Assembly: GCA_033557465.1 (NCBI GenBank)
Contig: CM066033.1
Span: 584,938,438 to 585,002,437, forward strand
Direction of reading: 5' to 3'
Length of the DNA: 64,000 nucleotides
From: Ichthyophis bannanicus
Lineage: Eukaryota; Chordata; Amphibia; Gymnophiona; Ichthyophiidae
Shown: piece after piece, positions 10,624-20,825 of the stretch
How the letters are laid out: each line of letters opens with the position of its first letter
Position numbering within the stretch: the stretch's first letter is position 1
Position numbers and translations under genes: made by a program
Notes under the pieces: generated by a model
Told to the model about the DNA's origin: nothing
What the model saw: only the letters and a program-made list of their open reading frames with translations
Database searches by the model: none

Positions 10624-11330
10624 CCACATAGGGAGGCATTCAGAGTCCCTAATAGCGGGTTGGACTCCGGAGTGTACGTCCAAACTCCGCTATTCGTCGG
10701 GACCCAATTCCTGGTCCAGAGCTCCCCACACGTTCAAGGGGCAGGCATGGGGAGGAGACAGTGCGGGCCGGAGGCAGGACCCAGACCCCAGAGTACAGGG
10801 ACGAATCCAGTCGTGGCCCAGTATGTCTGGGCTGAATGAAATGGATGGGTGATTATTCCACCTCAGAGGTGGAATAAGTCAACCTGTGTGTGGCAATCTG
10901 TGGCGGTGGATCCCCCCCTGTAAAATAGGGAAAGCACAGGAGATTCTCCACAGGCTGGTCCTGGCCTCGGCAGGCCCATTCGGGGGTTGAGCGGCAGGGA
11001 AAGCAAGCTATTCTGGGTCCGGGGGCGAGCACGGCTACTGCATGGCGTCCCAGTGCCATGATGATGGGATGCCACGGCACCAGGATCCATGCAGGAGCCA
11101 TGGCAGGGTTGGACAGGGAGGGAACGGGGCATCCAAGGGGCCTGAATGAGGGCATGTCCTACCCATCCAAACCCTCTGCACCCAATTCTGATCCTGCGGG
11201 ACCATCTAGCTCCTGCGGGATCAGAATCGGGTACAATCCGGCCCGTCCACATTTTGGATGCCAAGACGGGCTGGACATGCCCCTTTCTGCATGGGACTCA
11301 TAGTGAATGCCGCTATAGGAATATGTCACC
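10624..11330. repeat. MITE family X, copy 1
   Basis: A G/C-rich repeat containing the palindrome TTCCACCTCAGAGGTGGAA at 10858-10876. It shares several phrases with 40527-41200, including the same palindrome with small changes and a GGTGCCATGG-type block. The outer ends, GGCATTCAGAGTCCC near 10634 and a GTGAATGCCGC end near 11303, are roughly inverted. No transposase is present and no target duplication was established. Confidence 0.45.
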
Positions 11331-11397
11331 ATCTATCTGTAGAACAACAGTGGTCACTGTTCTCCAAGTATATTTAGTACAGCTCTCTATCTGGATA

Positions 11398-11439
11398 ATG
11401 GCACTGAATGTACATGGATAATTGTACATTCAGTGCCAT
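11398..11439. repeat. Perfect 17-bp hairpin
   Basis: Arms ATGGCACTGAATGTACA at 11398-11414 and its exact complement at 11423-11439 flank an 8-nt loop. It is probably a solo MITE core, with no linked gene. Confidence 0.6.
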
Positions 11440-11580
11440 AATTAAATACCGTGGCTGGCGTTTAAAATGATGCTGACCATGATGTCTGAATATAAACCTG
11501 AAGATTTTTGTTTTTAAGAAATTCAAGAAATGAAAAAAAAGTTGACTGTGTAATTTTTTTGACCCATTTGTATATATATA

Positions 11581-11790
11581 CAGGGTGGCCCAAAAAAGTG
11601 AGAACATCTCGTATCATATAAGCTATTTAAAAATTCAAAAAGATAGATGTAAACGATTGACAAATTAAAAAAAAAAAGATGGTGACCGGAAATTGTCAAA
11701 ATAAAGACGTTATATAGCTAAAAAAGGTAAATAAGTAAACTATTTAAGCTTTAATTTACGAGATGCTCTCACTTTTTTTGGGCCACCCTG
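11581..11790. mobile_element. 210-bp mariner-type MITE
   Basis: The left end reads CAGGGTGGCCCAAAAAAGTG and continues for about 33 bp. The right end is its complement with one extra A and one substitution. TA steps flank both ends within (TA)n, as expected for Tc1/mariner target choice. There is no coding capacity. The ends are well preserved, so this copy is young compared with most of the window. Confidence 0.8.
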
Positions 11791-11838
11791 TATATATATA
11801 TGCTTGCATGTATATCTTTCCCAGAAAGTAGATTCCAT

Positions 11839-12347
11839 AACCAAGGTATCCGGATGCCCAACCCGGCCTGTACCCATCCCCCACCCCTCTCCCCCCCACC
11901 TCCTTTCTTTTCCTCACCCCTTCCACCGTCCCGTCCCCCCCTCCCCCACCCCCCCCCCAAGACAAACCGCACAGACATCAGGGTATGGTGCAAACATTGC
12001 TTGGTCGCAGCTTTATTGACTGTAAACACCGGCCCAACACGGGCCAATTTGTAATCCAAAAAACAGTAACAAACATAACCGCATAACGCCCCCCCCCTCA
12101 TCCGGATGGTGCCCCCCACCAGCTGTTAGTAGCAAAGTGGAGCACCATCCACACCACCCCCCCCACGTGAACCCCCCTGCGCCTGCCTAGCCGTTATAGC
12201 AAAGGCCGGCTGAGGGGGTTCCTATTTCCGGGTGGAGACCCCATCCGGGACGTCTCCCCCAACCTGACGAGCCGTGCCGCTCACCTGGAAGGCAGCATAC
12301 GGCTGCACTGAGGCACCGGGTCCACGAGCACCAGCTCGCTACCCCGC
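11839..12347 (-). repeat. Ngaro-1 B2 repeat (outer 3' end)
   Basis: Direct copy of B1 (12715-13218), with differences mainly in poly-C length and a few substitutions. On the minus strand it holds AATAAAGCTGCGACCA at about 12017-12002, a plausible polyadenylation signal also found in the B repeats of Ngaro-2. Confidence 0.85.
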
Positions 12348-12437
12348 TCACCCGGCCCAAAATGGGCAACCCCCCCCCCCCCAGCTGCAACGACATCCAC
12401 CTCTCCCCCCCCCGCAAACAAAGGGAGGGAGGGAGGG

Positions 12438-12714
12438 AAACCTTTTCACCAGCGCGAGCAAGGAGGAAGAGAGGGAACGCCGGCCAACGAGCCCTCCTTG
12501 CTCGCGCTGCCAACCACGTGTCCGCCTACGCGGACCAATCAAATACTCCCCCCTCCCCCCCCCCTGGAGCACAGGGACCAGCGCGCGAGCGCGCGAGCCA
12601 GCGCGCCGCCCCCCCCCCAATCCCCGACAAGCACGGCCAGCCAGGAGGTCGGGCCCCGGAACCCGGTTACCAAGGCCGGCCGCGGAACCGGGGCCCGGCG
12701 GCCCAGCCCCTCAT
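12438..12714 (-). repeat. Ngaro-1 A2 repeat
   Basis: Copy of A1 (18744-19008), with a 12-bp GCGCGAGC-type expansion near 12583-12600. It includes the CACGTG box at 12515-12520 and CCAAT at 12535-12539. It abuts B1 directly at 12714/12715. Confidence 0.88.
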
Positions 12715-13218
12715 AACCGAGGTATCCGGATGCCCAACCCGGCCTGTACCCATCCCCCACCCCTCTCCCCCCACCTCCTTTCTTTTCCTCACCCCTTCCA
12801 CCGTCCCCCCCTCCCCCACCCCCCCCCAAGACAAACCGCACAGACATCAGGGTATGGTGAAAACATTGCTTGGTCGCAGCTTTATTGACTGTAAACACCG
12901 GCCCAACACGGGCCAATTTGTAATCCAAAAAACAGTAACAAAAATAACCGCATAACCCCCCCCCTCATCCGGATGGTGCCCCCCACCAGCCGTTAGTAGC
13001 AAAGTGGAGCACCATCCACACCACACACCCCCGTGACCCCCCCCCCCCCGTGCCTGCCTAGCCGTTATAGCAAAGGCCGGCTGAGGGGGTTCCTATTTCC
13101 GGGTGGAGACCCCATCCGGGACGTCTCCCCCAACCTGACGAGCCGTGCCGCTCACCTGGAAGGCGGCATACGGCTGCACTGAGGCACCGGGTCCACGAGC
13201 ACCAGCTCGCTACCCCGC
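12715..13218 (-). repeat. Ngaro-1 B1 repeat
   Basis: Inner copy of the B repeat, downstream of the hydrolase on the minus strand. It contains the conserved AATAAAGCTGCGACCA at about 12886-12871. Confidence 0.88.
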
Positions 13219-13238
13219 CACCGGCACTAGGTAGCTCG

Positions 13239-13839
13239 CTATCCTAGAGCCGCCCCCACCAAAGAAAGCTGCGACCAGCACCAAGACTCCAATGCCTCCT
13301 GCCAATCATTGAGAAGCAGGTCTTGCCCCACCGGAGCCAAGTGAACCCCATCCAGCCGGTAAAGCCCAGCACAAGCGACATCAGCCCACGGGTGTCGAAC
13401 ATGTAGCCCACCCGTCCGCTGCACCCAACGCCCAATCTGACGGTTGAGCTTGCACAAACCCCTCGACCAACGCCGTTGGGTCCAGCAGGCAGGACGAGGA
13501 ACAATGTCCGACCAAATGATGGCCACCCCTGGGATGACCTCCCGCAGCCGGCAATGTCATCCGAAATCGTCAGAATGAGCTGCAGGCGAGCCCAGCCAGC
13601 AACGTCATTGCCCCCCAGGTGAAGCAGCAGCCCGACTGGCCGCTGCCGCCGTCCGAGTTCTGCATGGACGTGGTCCAGGAGCTGTCCCCAGTGCATGCCA
13701 CGGCGGCCCATCCAGCACAGGCGCACTCCTGTCCCAGCAAGACCAAGATGAACCCCAACGGCCGAACAGCCGCTCGACGCTCCGCCCAGTAGACGAAAGA
13801 GTGCCCGATGATCCACCAGTCCCCACCGGACACACCACC
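13239..13839 (-). pseudogene. Ngaro-1 SGNH hydrolase, frameshifted
   Basis: Last gene of Ngaro-1. SGNH hydrolases use a Ser-Asp-His site; Ngaro elements are known to carry one, with unknown role and substrate. Block I reads IIGHSFVYWAERR near 13800, block III LLLHLGGND near 13615, and block V LDGVHLAPVGQDLL near 13350. The three blocks sit in three different frames, so at least two indels separate them and the protein cannot be made. In the intact Ngaro-2 homologue all three share one frame. The upstream splice-acceptor candidates are at 13839 and 13879. Confidence 0.85.
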
Positions 13840-13905
13840 TGCAAGCAGAAAAGAGCGGACCGCCACCAGCAAGCAATTCTGCAACAGGGAGAAAAGCATT
13901 AGTAC
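13839..13905 (-). promoter_or_regulatory. Predicted branch point and 3' splice sites, Ngaro-1
   Basis: On the minus strand GGTACTAATGCTTTTCTCCC is followed by TGTTGCAG, ending at 13879, and by a second pyrimidine tract ending CTGCTTGCAG at 13839. TACTAAT matches the consensus branch sequence. The 13839 acceptor is in frame with the gag-start donor at 17356; the 13879 acceptor is not. The same TACTAATGCT lies at the homologous place in Ngaro-2. Predicted from sequence only. Confidence 0.5.
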
Positions 13906-13963
13906 CCCCCCTGCCCCGCCCTACCCCCCCCCCCCCCCCCGTCCGGGCAGAGTACCCAAGGAA

Positions 13964-14945
13964 CTAGGCGGCCTCCCCGGAGGCCGGTGGGCGAACATAC
14001 CCAGCATAAGCCCCCGACCGCCATCTGCCAATGCGCTGAATGACCCGCGAGTCCAGACCCGCGGCCGCCGCGCTAGTCGCCGCCCCAATCCGAAAGGAGT
14101 GCGAAGCGTAACTCCGTTCGGGGCAACCCAAGGCGCGCAAAACCAACCGTAGCACCGCCGTGAACTGATACTGGGTCACTGGCCTGCCGTCTGCGTGAAT
14201 GAAGAATTGGCCCCGCGCCCCCAGTCGCTGTTGCACGTACGCACCCAAAGCCCGCACGGGACAAGACAACAAGGGAGGAATAGCACGAGCAAGACCCAAC
14301 CCCCTTTCCCGGACTGGTCCGTCTTAGACCGAGATAAGAAAATCTGCACCCGCACCGGATCCACACGAACATGCCCGAAGTCGAGCCTGCCAAAGGCCCC
14401 CCGGCTCGCGGACCGAGGGACGAGCTCGGATACCCGAAAGGCGCCGAAAAAGGCCGTAGTAAACAGTGCATGAAACAAGACCGCCTCGAAACCGGAGGCC
14501 GCCACCCGCGGTAAAACCGCACAAACCTGCAACATGAGATATCGGGAGCCGCCAATCCCGCGCCCCCGGCTGTACGCGAGCCCATCCGGCAAGCAGACGC
14601 CCAACTAAAAAGGAGACACGCGGGTTTCACCAACCAGCAGCCTTACAAAAGAAAGAGAAGCCCGCCAATGCTCCAGCGACTGCCGACCAGGCCCAGCCCT
14701 CCTGCTTCGCCCACAACACAAAACGGCCGACCAGACCATCCGACACCGCCCCCCCCAGACCAACCATGCGCGCCCAGAAAAGCACTCACCTGACGGTAGC
14801 CCCGCCGGTACGCCGCCCAGGTACTACGAGCCACCGATGCCGCCAGGAGAACCATTAGGTCAGGATCCCAATTCTCCAGAGATGCTCCGGAACCGGCGCA
14901 GGCAGCTCGTCCGCCTGAGGAGCCAGCCGCCGGAACTGCGCCCAC
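13964..14945 (-). pseudogene. Ngaro-1 tyrosine recombinase, frameshifted
   Basis: The YR of DIRS-order elements integrates circular DNA using an Arg-His-Arg-Tyr active site. The N-terminal part reads WDPDLMVLLAASVARSTWAAY near 14870. The first active-site Arg lies in FGAFRVSELV near 14430, the His-x-x-Arg in SHSFRIGAATS near 14085, and GRW plus the C-terminal Tyr in YAGYVR near 14000. These sit in three frames (about 14945-14643, 14604-14300 and 14299-13964), so at least two indels disable it. The 5' end overlaps the last 90 bases of RT-RH. Confidence 0.88.
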
Positions 14946-16615
14946 TGAAAACGGGACAAAGCGTCAGCAATAGAGTTCTGAGAACCAGGCACGTGCCGAG
15001 CTCTAGCGGTGACATTCAAGCGCAAGCAGGCCAACACCAACACCCTCATCAAAGAAGCCACCCAGGGGCAGCGGGGGGCTTGACGGTTTATGACCTCAAC
15101 CACTGCCGCGTTATCGCACCAAAAGACTACCCGCCGGTTCCGCAAGCGGTCCGGCCACACACAGAGAGCCACCACAATGGGAAAAAGTTCCAGGAAGGTG
15201 ATGTTCCGGGTGAGGCCGGAGCTTACCCAATCCGCCGGCCAGGGCTCAGCACACCAGGACCCATGACAATACGCCCCAAAACCAGAACCGCCCGCCGCAT
15301 CGGTAAACAACTGCAGATCGCGATTCGAGAGCTCCGGCAGCTGCAGGACAGAGGACCCGTTAAAGCCAGCCAGAAAGGCATCCCAGACCCGCAGATCCGC
15401 CCGCATCCCAGCGGACACCCAAATACGATGATGAGGCAGTCGCAGCCCCGCCATCGCCAAGGAGAGTCGCCGCGTAAAAGGACGCCCCATGGGGAGGACA
15501 CGGCAAGCAAAATTGAGATGTCCGACCAACGACTGGAGGACACGGAGGGAAATCTTGGAAGCGGAACCTATAGAGGCCACCAACTCCCGAAGGCGACGGA
15601 TCTTTTGCGCCGGCAAACGCACCACCATAGCCACCGTGTCAATTTCAATACCGAGAAAAGTAAGACACGTAACCGGTCCGACCATCTTATCAGATGCGAC
15701 GGGGATGCCGAAGTCGGCAGCCACACGCAGAAAAGTACTGAGGAGATTGGGACACGTGGGAGCACGCTCAGGCCCGACAAACAGAAAGTCAGCGAGATAG
15801 TGCACCACGGAAGCAGCCCCCGACTGTTGTTCCACGACCCAATGCAAGAACGTACTGAAGGCTTCGAAGTACGCACAAGAGATGGCACAGCCCATGGGCA
15901 TGCACATATCAAAATAGTACCGCGCCTCGAAGCGAAACCCCAGCAGAGGGAAGGCCGTGGGGTGAACCGGCAACAGACGGAAGGCCGATTCAATATCCAC
16001 TTTTGCCATAAGGGCACCAGGCCCGCATCGACGGACCAGGGAGACGGCGGCATTGAAGGAAGAGTAATGGACCGTACAGAGCTCGCGAGGTATGCGGTCA
16101 TTGACCGAAGCGCCTGGAGGGCAAGAGAGGTTGTGTATTAACCGAAACTTGCCCGGCTCCTTCTTGGGTACCACCCCCAACGGCGAGACCGTAAAGGGAG
16201 AAAAAGGGGGCACCAGGAAAGGGCCAGCAATGCGACCCAACGCACACTCCTCGGAAATCTTCCGCCGCACAAAATCCCCGTAAGTCCGAACGGAGGCAGC
16301 ATTGCGGGACCCCCCTTTGGCAAGTGCTCCCTGGACAGGAATGCGGAAACCCCGGGAAAACCCACCCAGAAGCAAACCCGCCGCCCTCCCCCGATGGGAA
16401 CGCCCGTACGCCAGCAACCAGGGGCGCATTGCCGCCACGCGGATGGGGGTACGGGCCAAGGCCTGCCCCCAGTTACTTTCCCGCCAAGGGGGCCCCCGGG
16501 ACCCCTTTTCTGCTGCACTTCGCAGCTGCGTGCGCACCCCCGCACAAGGAGCAGGCATGCTTGAATTTGCAATCAGGGAATGGGCAGGACGCCTTGTTGA
16601 AGCGCCAGCAGACAT
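14855..16615 (-). CDS. Ngaro-1 reverse transcriptase-RNase H, open but catalytically altered
   Basis: Open minus-strand frame of 586 residues from the first ATG at 16615; the frame stays open to 16666 without another ATG. It copies element RNA into DNA in the DIRS/Ngaro cycle. RT: KVDIESAF gives catalytic Asp207. FPLLGFRF and GCAISCAYFEAFS follow. The box that should hold two aspartates reads YLAD, so the first is Ala275 (GCT at 15791-15793) and only Asp276 remains. Ngaro-2 keeps YLDD. RNase H follows with Asp439, Glu476, Asp501 and Asp551, all present. The start overlaps the end of gag by about 140 bases in another frame, so translation probably depends on reinitiation or frameshifting. The frame is intact yet the polymerase is predicted to be dead. 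Confidence 0.9.
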   Translation of the reverse strand: MSAGASTRRPAHSLIANSSMPAPCAGVRTQLRSAAEKGSRGPPWRESNWGQALARTPIRVAAMRPWLLAYGRSHRGRAAGLLLGGFSRGFRIPVQGALAKGGSRNAASVRTYGDFVRRKISEECALGRIAGPFLVPPFSPFTVSPLGVVPKKEPGKFRLIHNLSCPPGASVNDRIPRELCTVHYSSFNAAVSLVRRCGPGALMAKVDIESAFRLLPVHPTAFPLLGFRFEARYYFDMCMPMGCAISCAYFEAFSTFLHWVVEQQSGAASVVHYLADFLFVGPERAPTCPNLLSTFLRVAADFGIPVASDKMVGPVTCLTFLGIEIDTVAMVVRLPAQKIRRLRELVASIGSASKISLRVLQSLVGHLNFACRVLPMGRPFTRRLSLAMAGLRLPHHRIWVSAGMRADLRVWDAFLAGFNGSSVLQLPELSNRDLQLFTDAAGGSGFGAYCHGSWCAEPWPADWVSSGLTRNITFLELFPIVVALCVWPDRLRNRRVVFWCDNAAVVEVINRQAPRCPWVASLMRVLVLACLRLNVTARARHVPGSQNSIADALSRFQWAQFRRLAPQADELPAPVPEHLWRIGILT

Positions 16616-17483
16616 CCCCCCCAATGACAGCACCCTTTGGCTGAGGCAAAGCCGAGCCGGGGCCACGAAAGGAACGCCCGCTAGCCGGCACCGGAGCCGG
16701 CCCTGCCCTACTGGCCGCCCCGCCGGATACCCCAGCGCGACCCCGGACGGACATCTGGGTCAACCATAGGTTGATGTCTTTCGTTCCCCACAGCAAGCGG
16801 CTATTCTCCTCCATCTGATCCCGAAACTCCTCATCATAATTTAACCAAGCCCAACCCTCGTGAGCCTGGGATGCCGCCAGGATATTATCAGCATAGGTGA
16901 GCAGGGCCCCGTACTGATCCGGGAAGTAATGCCCCCATACGCTCGCTAAACGCAAGAAGGCACGGGTCCAGTTGAGGGTGTTGCACGAGACCTTGCACAC
17001 CCGGCCCGCCTTCTCGTCCTCCTTGCGTTTTTTCCTGCTCTCACCCGAGCGCTTCCGACCATCGAGGAGGCGGAAGATGTCAATATATTTCCGGCGCTTG
17101 ATCCGCCGCCGCAACTTCCGCGGAACGGCCTCCCACAACTCAGAGCACTGTATAATGGAGACCCCACCCAAGGCGCCCTCTGCCGCCCCCCGCGGGGAAC
17201 CGACCGAGGAAGTCGAGGACGACGACGAGGAGGAAGAGGAAGAGGATGCACGCCTGCATCGCCGAGCACGCTTGCGCTTCCCAGCTACCTTCCCCGCCCC
17301 CACAGAGCCCGGTGTAGATTCAGGGGCCCCCCCCGCAGCGCCACCAGCATACTCACCACTCCCCCCAGCGGGGGCGACAGGAGCCCCGTCAGATGCCACG
17401 CCAGGCGCCGGAACCTCGAGCCCAGCAGAGGCCCCCGCTGACTCCCCCCGATCCGCACCAGCCAACGTACCAGAAGACGCCAT
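16473..17483 (-). CDS. Ngaro-1 gag-like protein
   Basis: A 336-residue frame from the ATG at 17483. The frame is open further upstream to about 18167, but I chose this ATG because the Ngaro-2 homologue starts at the equivalent place with similar Ser/Gly-rich text. In order it has a Ser/Ala/Gly-rich N-terminus, a basic block KRKRARRCRR followed by a run of 11 serines, and a conserved helical region (ELWEAVPRKLRRRIKRRKY to LNYDEEFRDQMEEN). It ends in two cysteine clusters: a C-x7-C-x4-C-x3-H motif, then C-x2-C-x3-H-x4-C, close to a retroviral-type zinc knuckle. The likely role is RNA binding and particle assembly. A consensus splice donor lies inside at 17357/17356. Confidence 0.8.
   Translation of the reverse strand: MASSGTLAGADRGESAGASAGLEVPAPGVASDGAPVAPAGGSGEYAGGAAGGAPESTPGSVGAGKVAGKRKRARRCRRASSSSSSSSSSSTSSVGSPRGAAEGALGGVSIIQCSELWEAVPRKLRRRIKRRKYIDIFRLLDGRKRSGESRKKRKEDEKAGRVCKVSCNTLNWTRAFLRLASVWGHYFPDQYGALLTYADNILAASQAHEGWAWLNYDEEFRDQMEENSRLLWGTKDINLWLTQMSVRGRAGVSGGAASRAGPAPVPASGRSFRGPGSALPQPKGAVIGGDVCWRFNKASCPFPDCKFKHACSLCGGAHAAAKCSRKGVPGAPLAGK
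17351..17360 (-). promoter_or_regulatory. Predicted splice donor inside Ngaro-1 gag
   Basis: GTG|GTGAGTAT with the intron starting at 17356. The exon part from the gag ATG is 127 nt, leaving one base of a split codon. Ngaro-2 has CAG|GTGAGTGT at the homologous codon, also leaving one base. Not tested by RNA data. Confidence 0.5.
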
Positions 17484-18743
17484 GGAGGTGGGAGGCGGTG
17501 AAGTCCTCGGCACCTGCGGAGAAGGGGAAGAGAAAGCAGCCAGAGCACCAGGGGTACCGAGAGCGGAGGGCGACCCGGACCCCCAAGCCCGAGCCGAAGA
17601 CCCCAACCCCCCAGCCTCCCAGGCCGCTGCCCCCCCGGTCGGCCCACGAATGTCCCCTAACCAACCCCCCCCAGCCACCCCAAGGGCCTCCACCCCCCCA
17701 CGAGGCCGTTCCGAACGGCCAAGGGCCCGCCGAACCCAGGAAACCGGTAGCAGGAGGGGAAAACCAAGGGGAGGGGGAAGGCCCCCCCGCTCCCGGGGGA
17801 GGGGGTGAAAATGAGGGCCAGCCCTCCGCTGCAGTAGGCAGCAGGCCGTGAACAGGGGCCCGCGGAGACCCGGGGCCGCCGCTGGCCGGGCCACCCGACC
17901 CCTCGCCGCCCCCCAACGCCACCAATGCAGCGCCCTCGACCAGAGGCCCCACAGGGGGATCTGGTTCACCCCTGGAGGCACCCGCCGCAGACGCGGGCAC
18001 TGGGGGCCCCCGAGCGGCCCCCCGACCCCGAGTCCGCCGCACCCCGCTAAGCCCACGGCTCCGTCGCGCCGCAGGCGGCCCCCCGGGAGCAGGGGCCATG
18101 GCCCGGGCTCTGCTGCGGTCTCCAGGCAGGGCACCACGCCGCAGCGCTCCCCGCCCCCGGGCAGCACCCTTCGCCCCCCTCGCTACGCCCCGCAGCGGGA
18201 CCCGCCGAGCCATGAGAAAAGAAAAAAGGGGCACTCAGCCCAAAGGACGGTACCCGGCGGCAAGGCCCTGCCCCCCAACCAACCGAGGCAGCACCGCTGT
18301 ATAGTAGCAGGTGTCCCGGTATTTAAAGATTTCCTCCTCTCTGTTTATTTTTTTTTTTAAGCTGTTTTGTATGTGCCTGGTTGCTTTCGGGGTTCCGTTC
18401 TGCTCTCTGTATGTTTTTCCTTTTTTTTTGTGAGTTAATGGAGCACAGCAGGGAACGCCGCGCCCAAGGCCCCAAAGCCAGTCGGGGGCCCGCCCAGCAA
18501 AGAGGCCGCACACAGGCCTGACCAACCCCCCACGTGCCCCGCAGCCAACGGCCACGCTGGACTCTGCGGGGAGAAAGGCAACCAAGCGAAAGCGCGTTGG
18601 TGTCCTTTTCTTCCTTTTCCTTTGATGTTTGTGGTGATGGGAAGGCACGGGGACGACAAGCACCCCCCACGGAGCACCAGGGACCGAACAACGAGACCGG
18701 TAGGCCAAAAACAACCCACCCGCACCCGAGAGCGACCAACTCC
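17484..18743 (-). other. Ngaro-1 5' leader
   Basis: Between A1 and the chosen gag start. It is very GC-rich near gag, with T-rich runs at about 18340-18435. The gag frame has no stop back to 18167, but Ngaro-2 does not clearly conserve protein here, so I treat it as leader. Confidence 0.55.
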
Positions 18744-19008
18744 AAACCTTTTCACCAGCGCGAGCAAGGAGGAAGAGAGGGAACGCCGGCCAACGAGCCC
18801 TCCTTGCTCGCGCTGCCAACCACGTGTCCGCCTACGCGGACCAATCAAATACGCCCCCCTTCCCCCAACCCCCCCCCGGAGCACAGGGACCAGCGCGCCG
18901 CCCCCCCCCCCCAATCCCTGACAAGCACGGCCAGCCAGGAGGTCGGGCCCCGGAACCCGGTTACCAAGGCCGGCCGCGGAACCGGGGCCCGGCGGCCCAG
19001 CCCCTCAT
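18744..19008 (-). promoter_or_regulatory. Ngaro-1 A1 repeat, probable promoter
   Basis: The 5' terminal repeat, copied as A2 at 12438-12714. It contains CACGTG (18821-18826), the small palindrome TCCGCCTACGCGGA and CCAAT (18841-18845, ATTGG in the sense orientation). The same two boxes occur in the Ngaro-2 A repeats, so they are likely promoter elements. The right edge is TCAT at 19005-19008, followed by host TAGTTTT. Confidence 0.8.
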
Positions 19009-20825
19009 TAGTTTTTTGGAGCTCTTTGATCTATTTTTTTTGTAGGCTGTAGGAGTCAATCTTCTCACGTTGCATCCTTTAGATCAGGTGGATTATCTGC
19101 CTCTTCATTGCTGTCCTTCCTCCTCCTCTGCATCAGGCGGTTGATCCTGCTTTCTTTAGTCAATGCATTTAAATGTAGCAACACTTCTTGCCAGGAGAAG
19201 CTTCAAGCAATAGCTTTAAAATCTGGCACAGGCTTTTCTTCCTTAGCATTAATGGTTCTAGCAGGCAGTGGGCTTTCAGGAAAGGTCTGTCTCATCAACG
19301 TTAAAATCTTGTGCTGGCTTGTAACTCCTCATTTGTCTATGATTTTCTTTAGTACCTCTATATCGGCACTGGCTCTTTCTTCATTCACCTTGACCCTGGA
19401 TAAAACTGTGCACCTTATAAATCTCTCAAATTATCCTTTACTTGCTGTGAATTTCTCTTTCAGAGTTCTCTCTGTGCTCACACTCAGAATCTTCAAACAA
19501 ACTGCATGCCTTTGCTTGGATTATCACTTTGCTTGGTTCTGATTTTTCGATCCACATATTCCCTGGTCTTTCCATATCAACACACGAAATCACTTCTGAG
19601 ATGAGACAGCTTGGCAGCACTTAAAGGGTTATGTGAATTGCTTCTATTTTGTCTCTGGTTTTGTTGCATGTTACAAGAAACGGGAGTTATTTTAGAAGCC
19701 GTACTCACGATTTCCATATTAAGATTAGGCCTGTACGCATGTAAAAGGCATCTGCAAGTAAATGTGATTTTTGTAAGGGCTGAATTTCCATGTGATTAGG
19801 GAATGGCCTGCACTGCTCAAAAATCTACATGCATTTTCCCCTTTTCATATAAGGAGTACACATCAGGATTTACATCTGCTCCTTGGCTCATTTAGGTTTT
19901 CAAAAAGTGCTCATTTCAGCCAGCCTTTTACAGGAGGGATAAGGGGGCTATCCTCCTTAATCCCTGGTTGTTTATTTACCCCCTCTAAATTGAAATTAAA
20001 GATAGCAGCATCTGTAGTTAATTGACAGAGGTCCGTTTGCTAAAGCACATTAAGCTTTTGTCGCTAATGCAGCATGTTAGTGTAAAAAGCGCCATGTAAG
20101 CCGCAAAAGCCATGCGGTACCTGTTGGGGGCGTGCACAACATTCCTCCAGCAGATATCACCAAAAATGCAGAGTGTGGTCAAAGAGCAGCCTGGAGGTGG
20201 CATTAGTTATACCCACGCTGTCTTAAAATCTGACCATGCACTGAGTCTGCCTGTGGTAACTGTGTGACGCAGACCCACCCACGCTCCGCCCTGCCCCGCC
20301 CGCATATGCAACTAAAGTCCATTCTGCAGATGGCACAGAAAATCGCTGCACTATCTGCTTTTGCTCCACGTTAGCCATTAACACGGCACACTTGCCAAGC
20401 GCTATCTGCTATGTTAACAGCTAATGCTGTTTAGTACACATATACGTGTAAGCACTGGCAAATATACATTATGAAAAGCCAACTTCTATGTATAAATACT
20501 GGCACTAATATGTATATATGGAAGTTGCCAAGTTTCACCAGATGAGTTTTCCCCACATGTAAATTTGCAAAATAACTCCTCCAGCTCCACATATTGGCAG
20601 ATACTTATACACTCCTGCACCATGTTAGAAGCGGCTCCATAATTTGCAGAGCCTTTTCTAAAATATTGTTGGAATTGTGCATGTCGTGACCTTGACATCT
20701 CAGTTCCGATCTCCTTGGAAACACCTTTTGAAAAATAGCCTCCCTGTATCTAGAATACAGAATTCAGATGACTGGGTAAATTATTTCTTTTCCTACAAGT
20801 GGACTGCGAATGTGTCATGTAAATT
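19009..20825. other. Gene-free interval
   Basis: No recognisable coding sequence. A MITE end, GGTCCGTTTGCTAAAGCACATTAAGC, lies at about 20031-20056 and starts a roughly 400-bp repeat-like stretch. Open frames at 19108-19542 (plus) and elsewhere show no known domain. Confidence 0.5.

Larger units (their letters stand above)
11839..19008 (-). mobile_element. Ngaro-1: complete YR retrotransposon
   Basis: A 7.2-kb element read on the minus strand. It carries a gag-like protein, reverse transcriptase-RNase H, tyrosine recombinase and SGNH hydrolase, in the order known for Ngaro elements of the DIRS order. The split direct repeats are complete: A1 at 18744-19008, then after the genes B1 at 12715-13218, A2 at 12438-12714, a 90-bp spacer, and B2 at 11839-12347. 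The A2/B1 junction (TCAT|AACC) is the expected head-to-tail joint of a circle. The left flank ends CAT and the right end of A1 is TCAT, followed by host TAG, so there is no target duplication and the crossover lies in a shared AT or CAT. Several genes are broken (see entries). Confidence 0.92.

Noticed and set aside
14837..16141. 434-codon open frame on the plus strand
   Set aside because: It is antisense to the Ngaro-1 RT-RH gene. High GC and the codon pattern of the sense strand keep it open. No domain, and not conserved in Ngaro-2.
16972..17808. 278-codon plus-strand frame with acidic and proline runs
   Set aside because: Antisense shadow of Ngaro-1 gag; the acidic run is the complement of the serine codon run.
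17484..18167. N-terminal extension of Ngaro-1 gag to a 564-residue protein
   Set aside because: The frame is open, but the Ngaro-2 homologue starts at the later ATG and the upstream text is Gly/Pro/Arg bias without conservation that I can see.
11839..19008. Target-site duplication around Ngaro-1
   Set aside because: Only CAT/AT is shared by the left flank, the A2/B1 junction and the right end; this is the recombination core, not a duplication.
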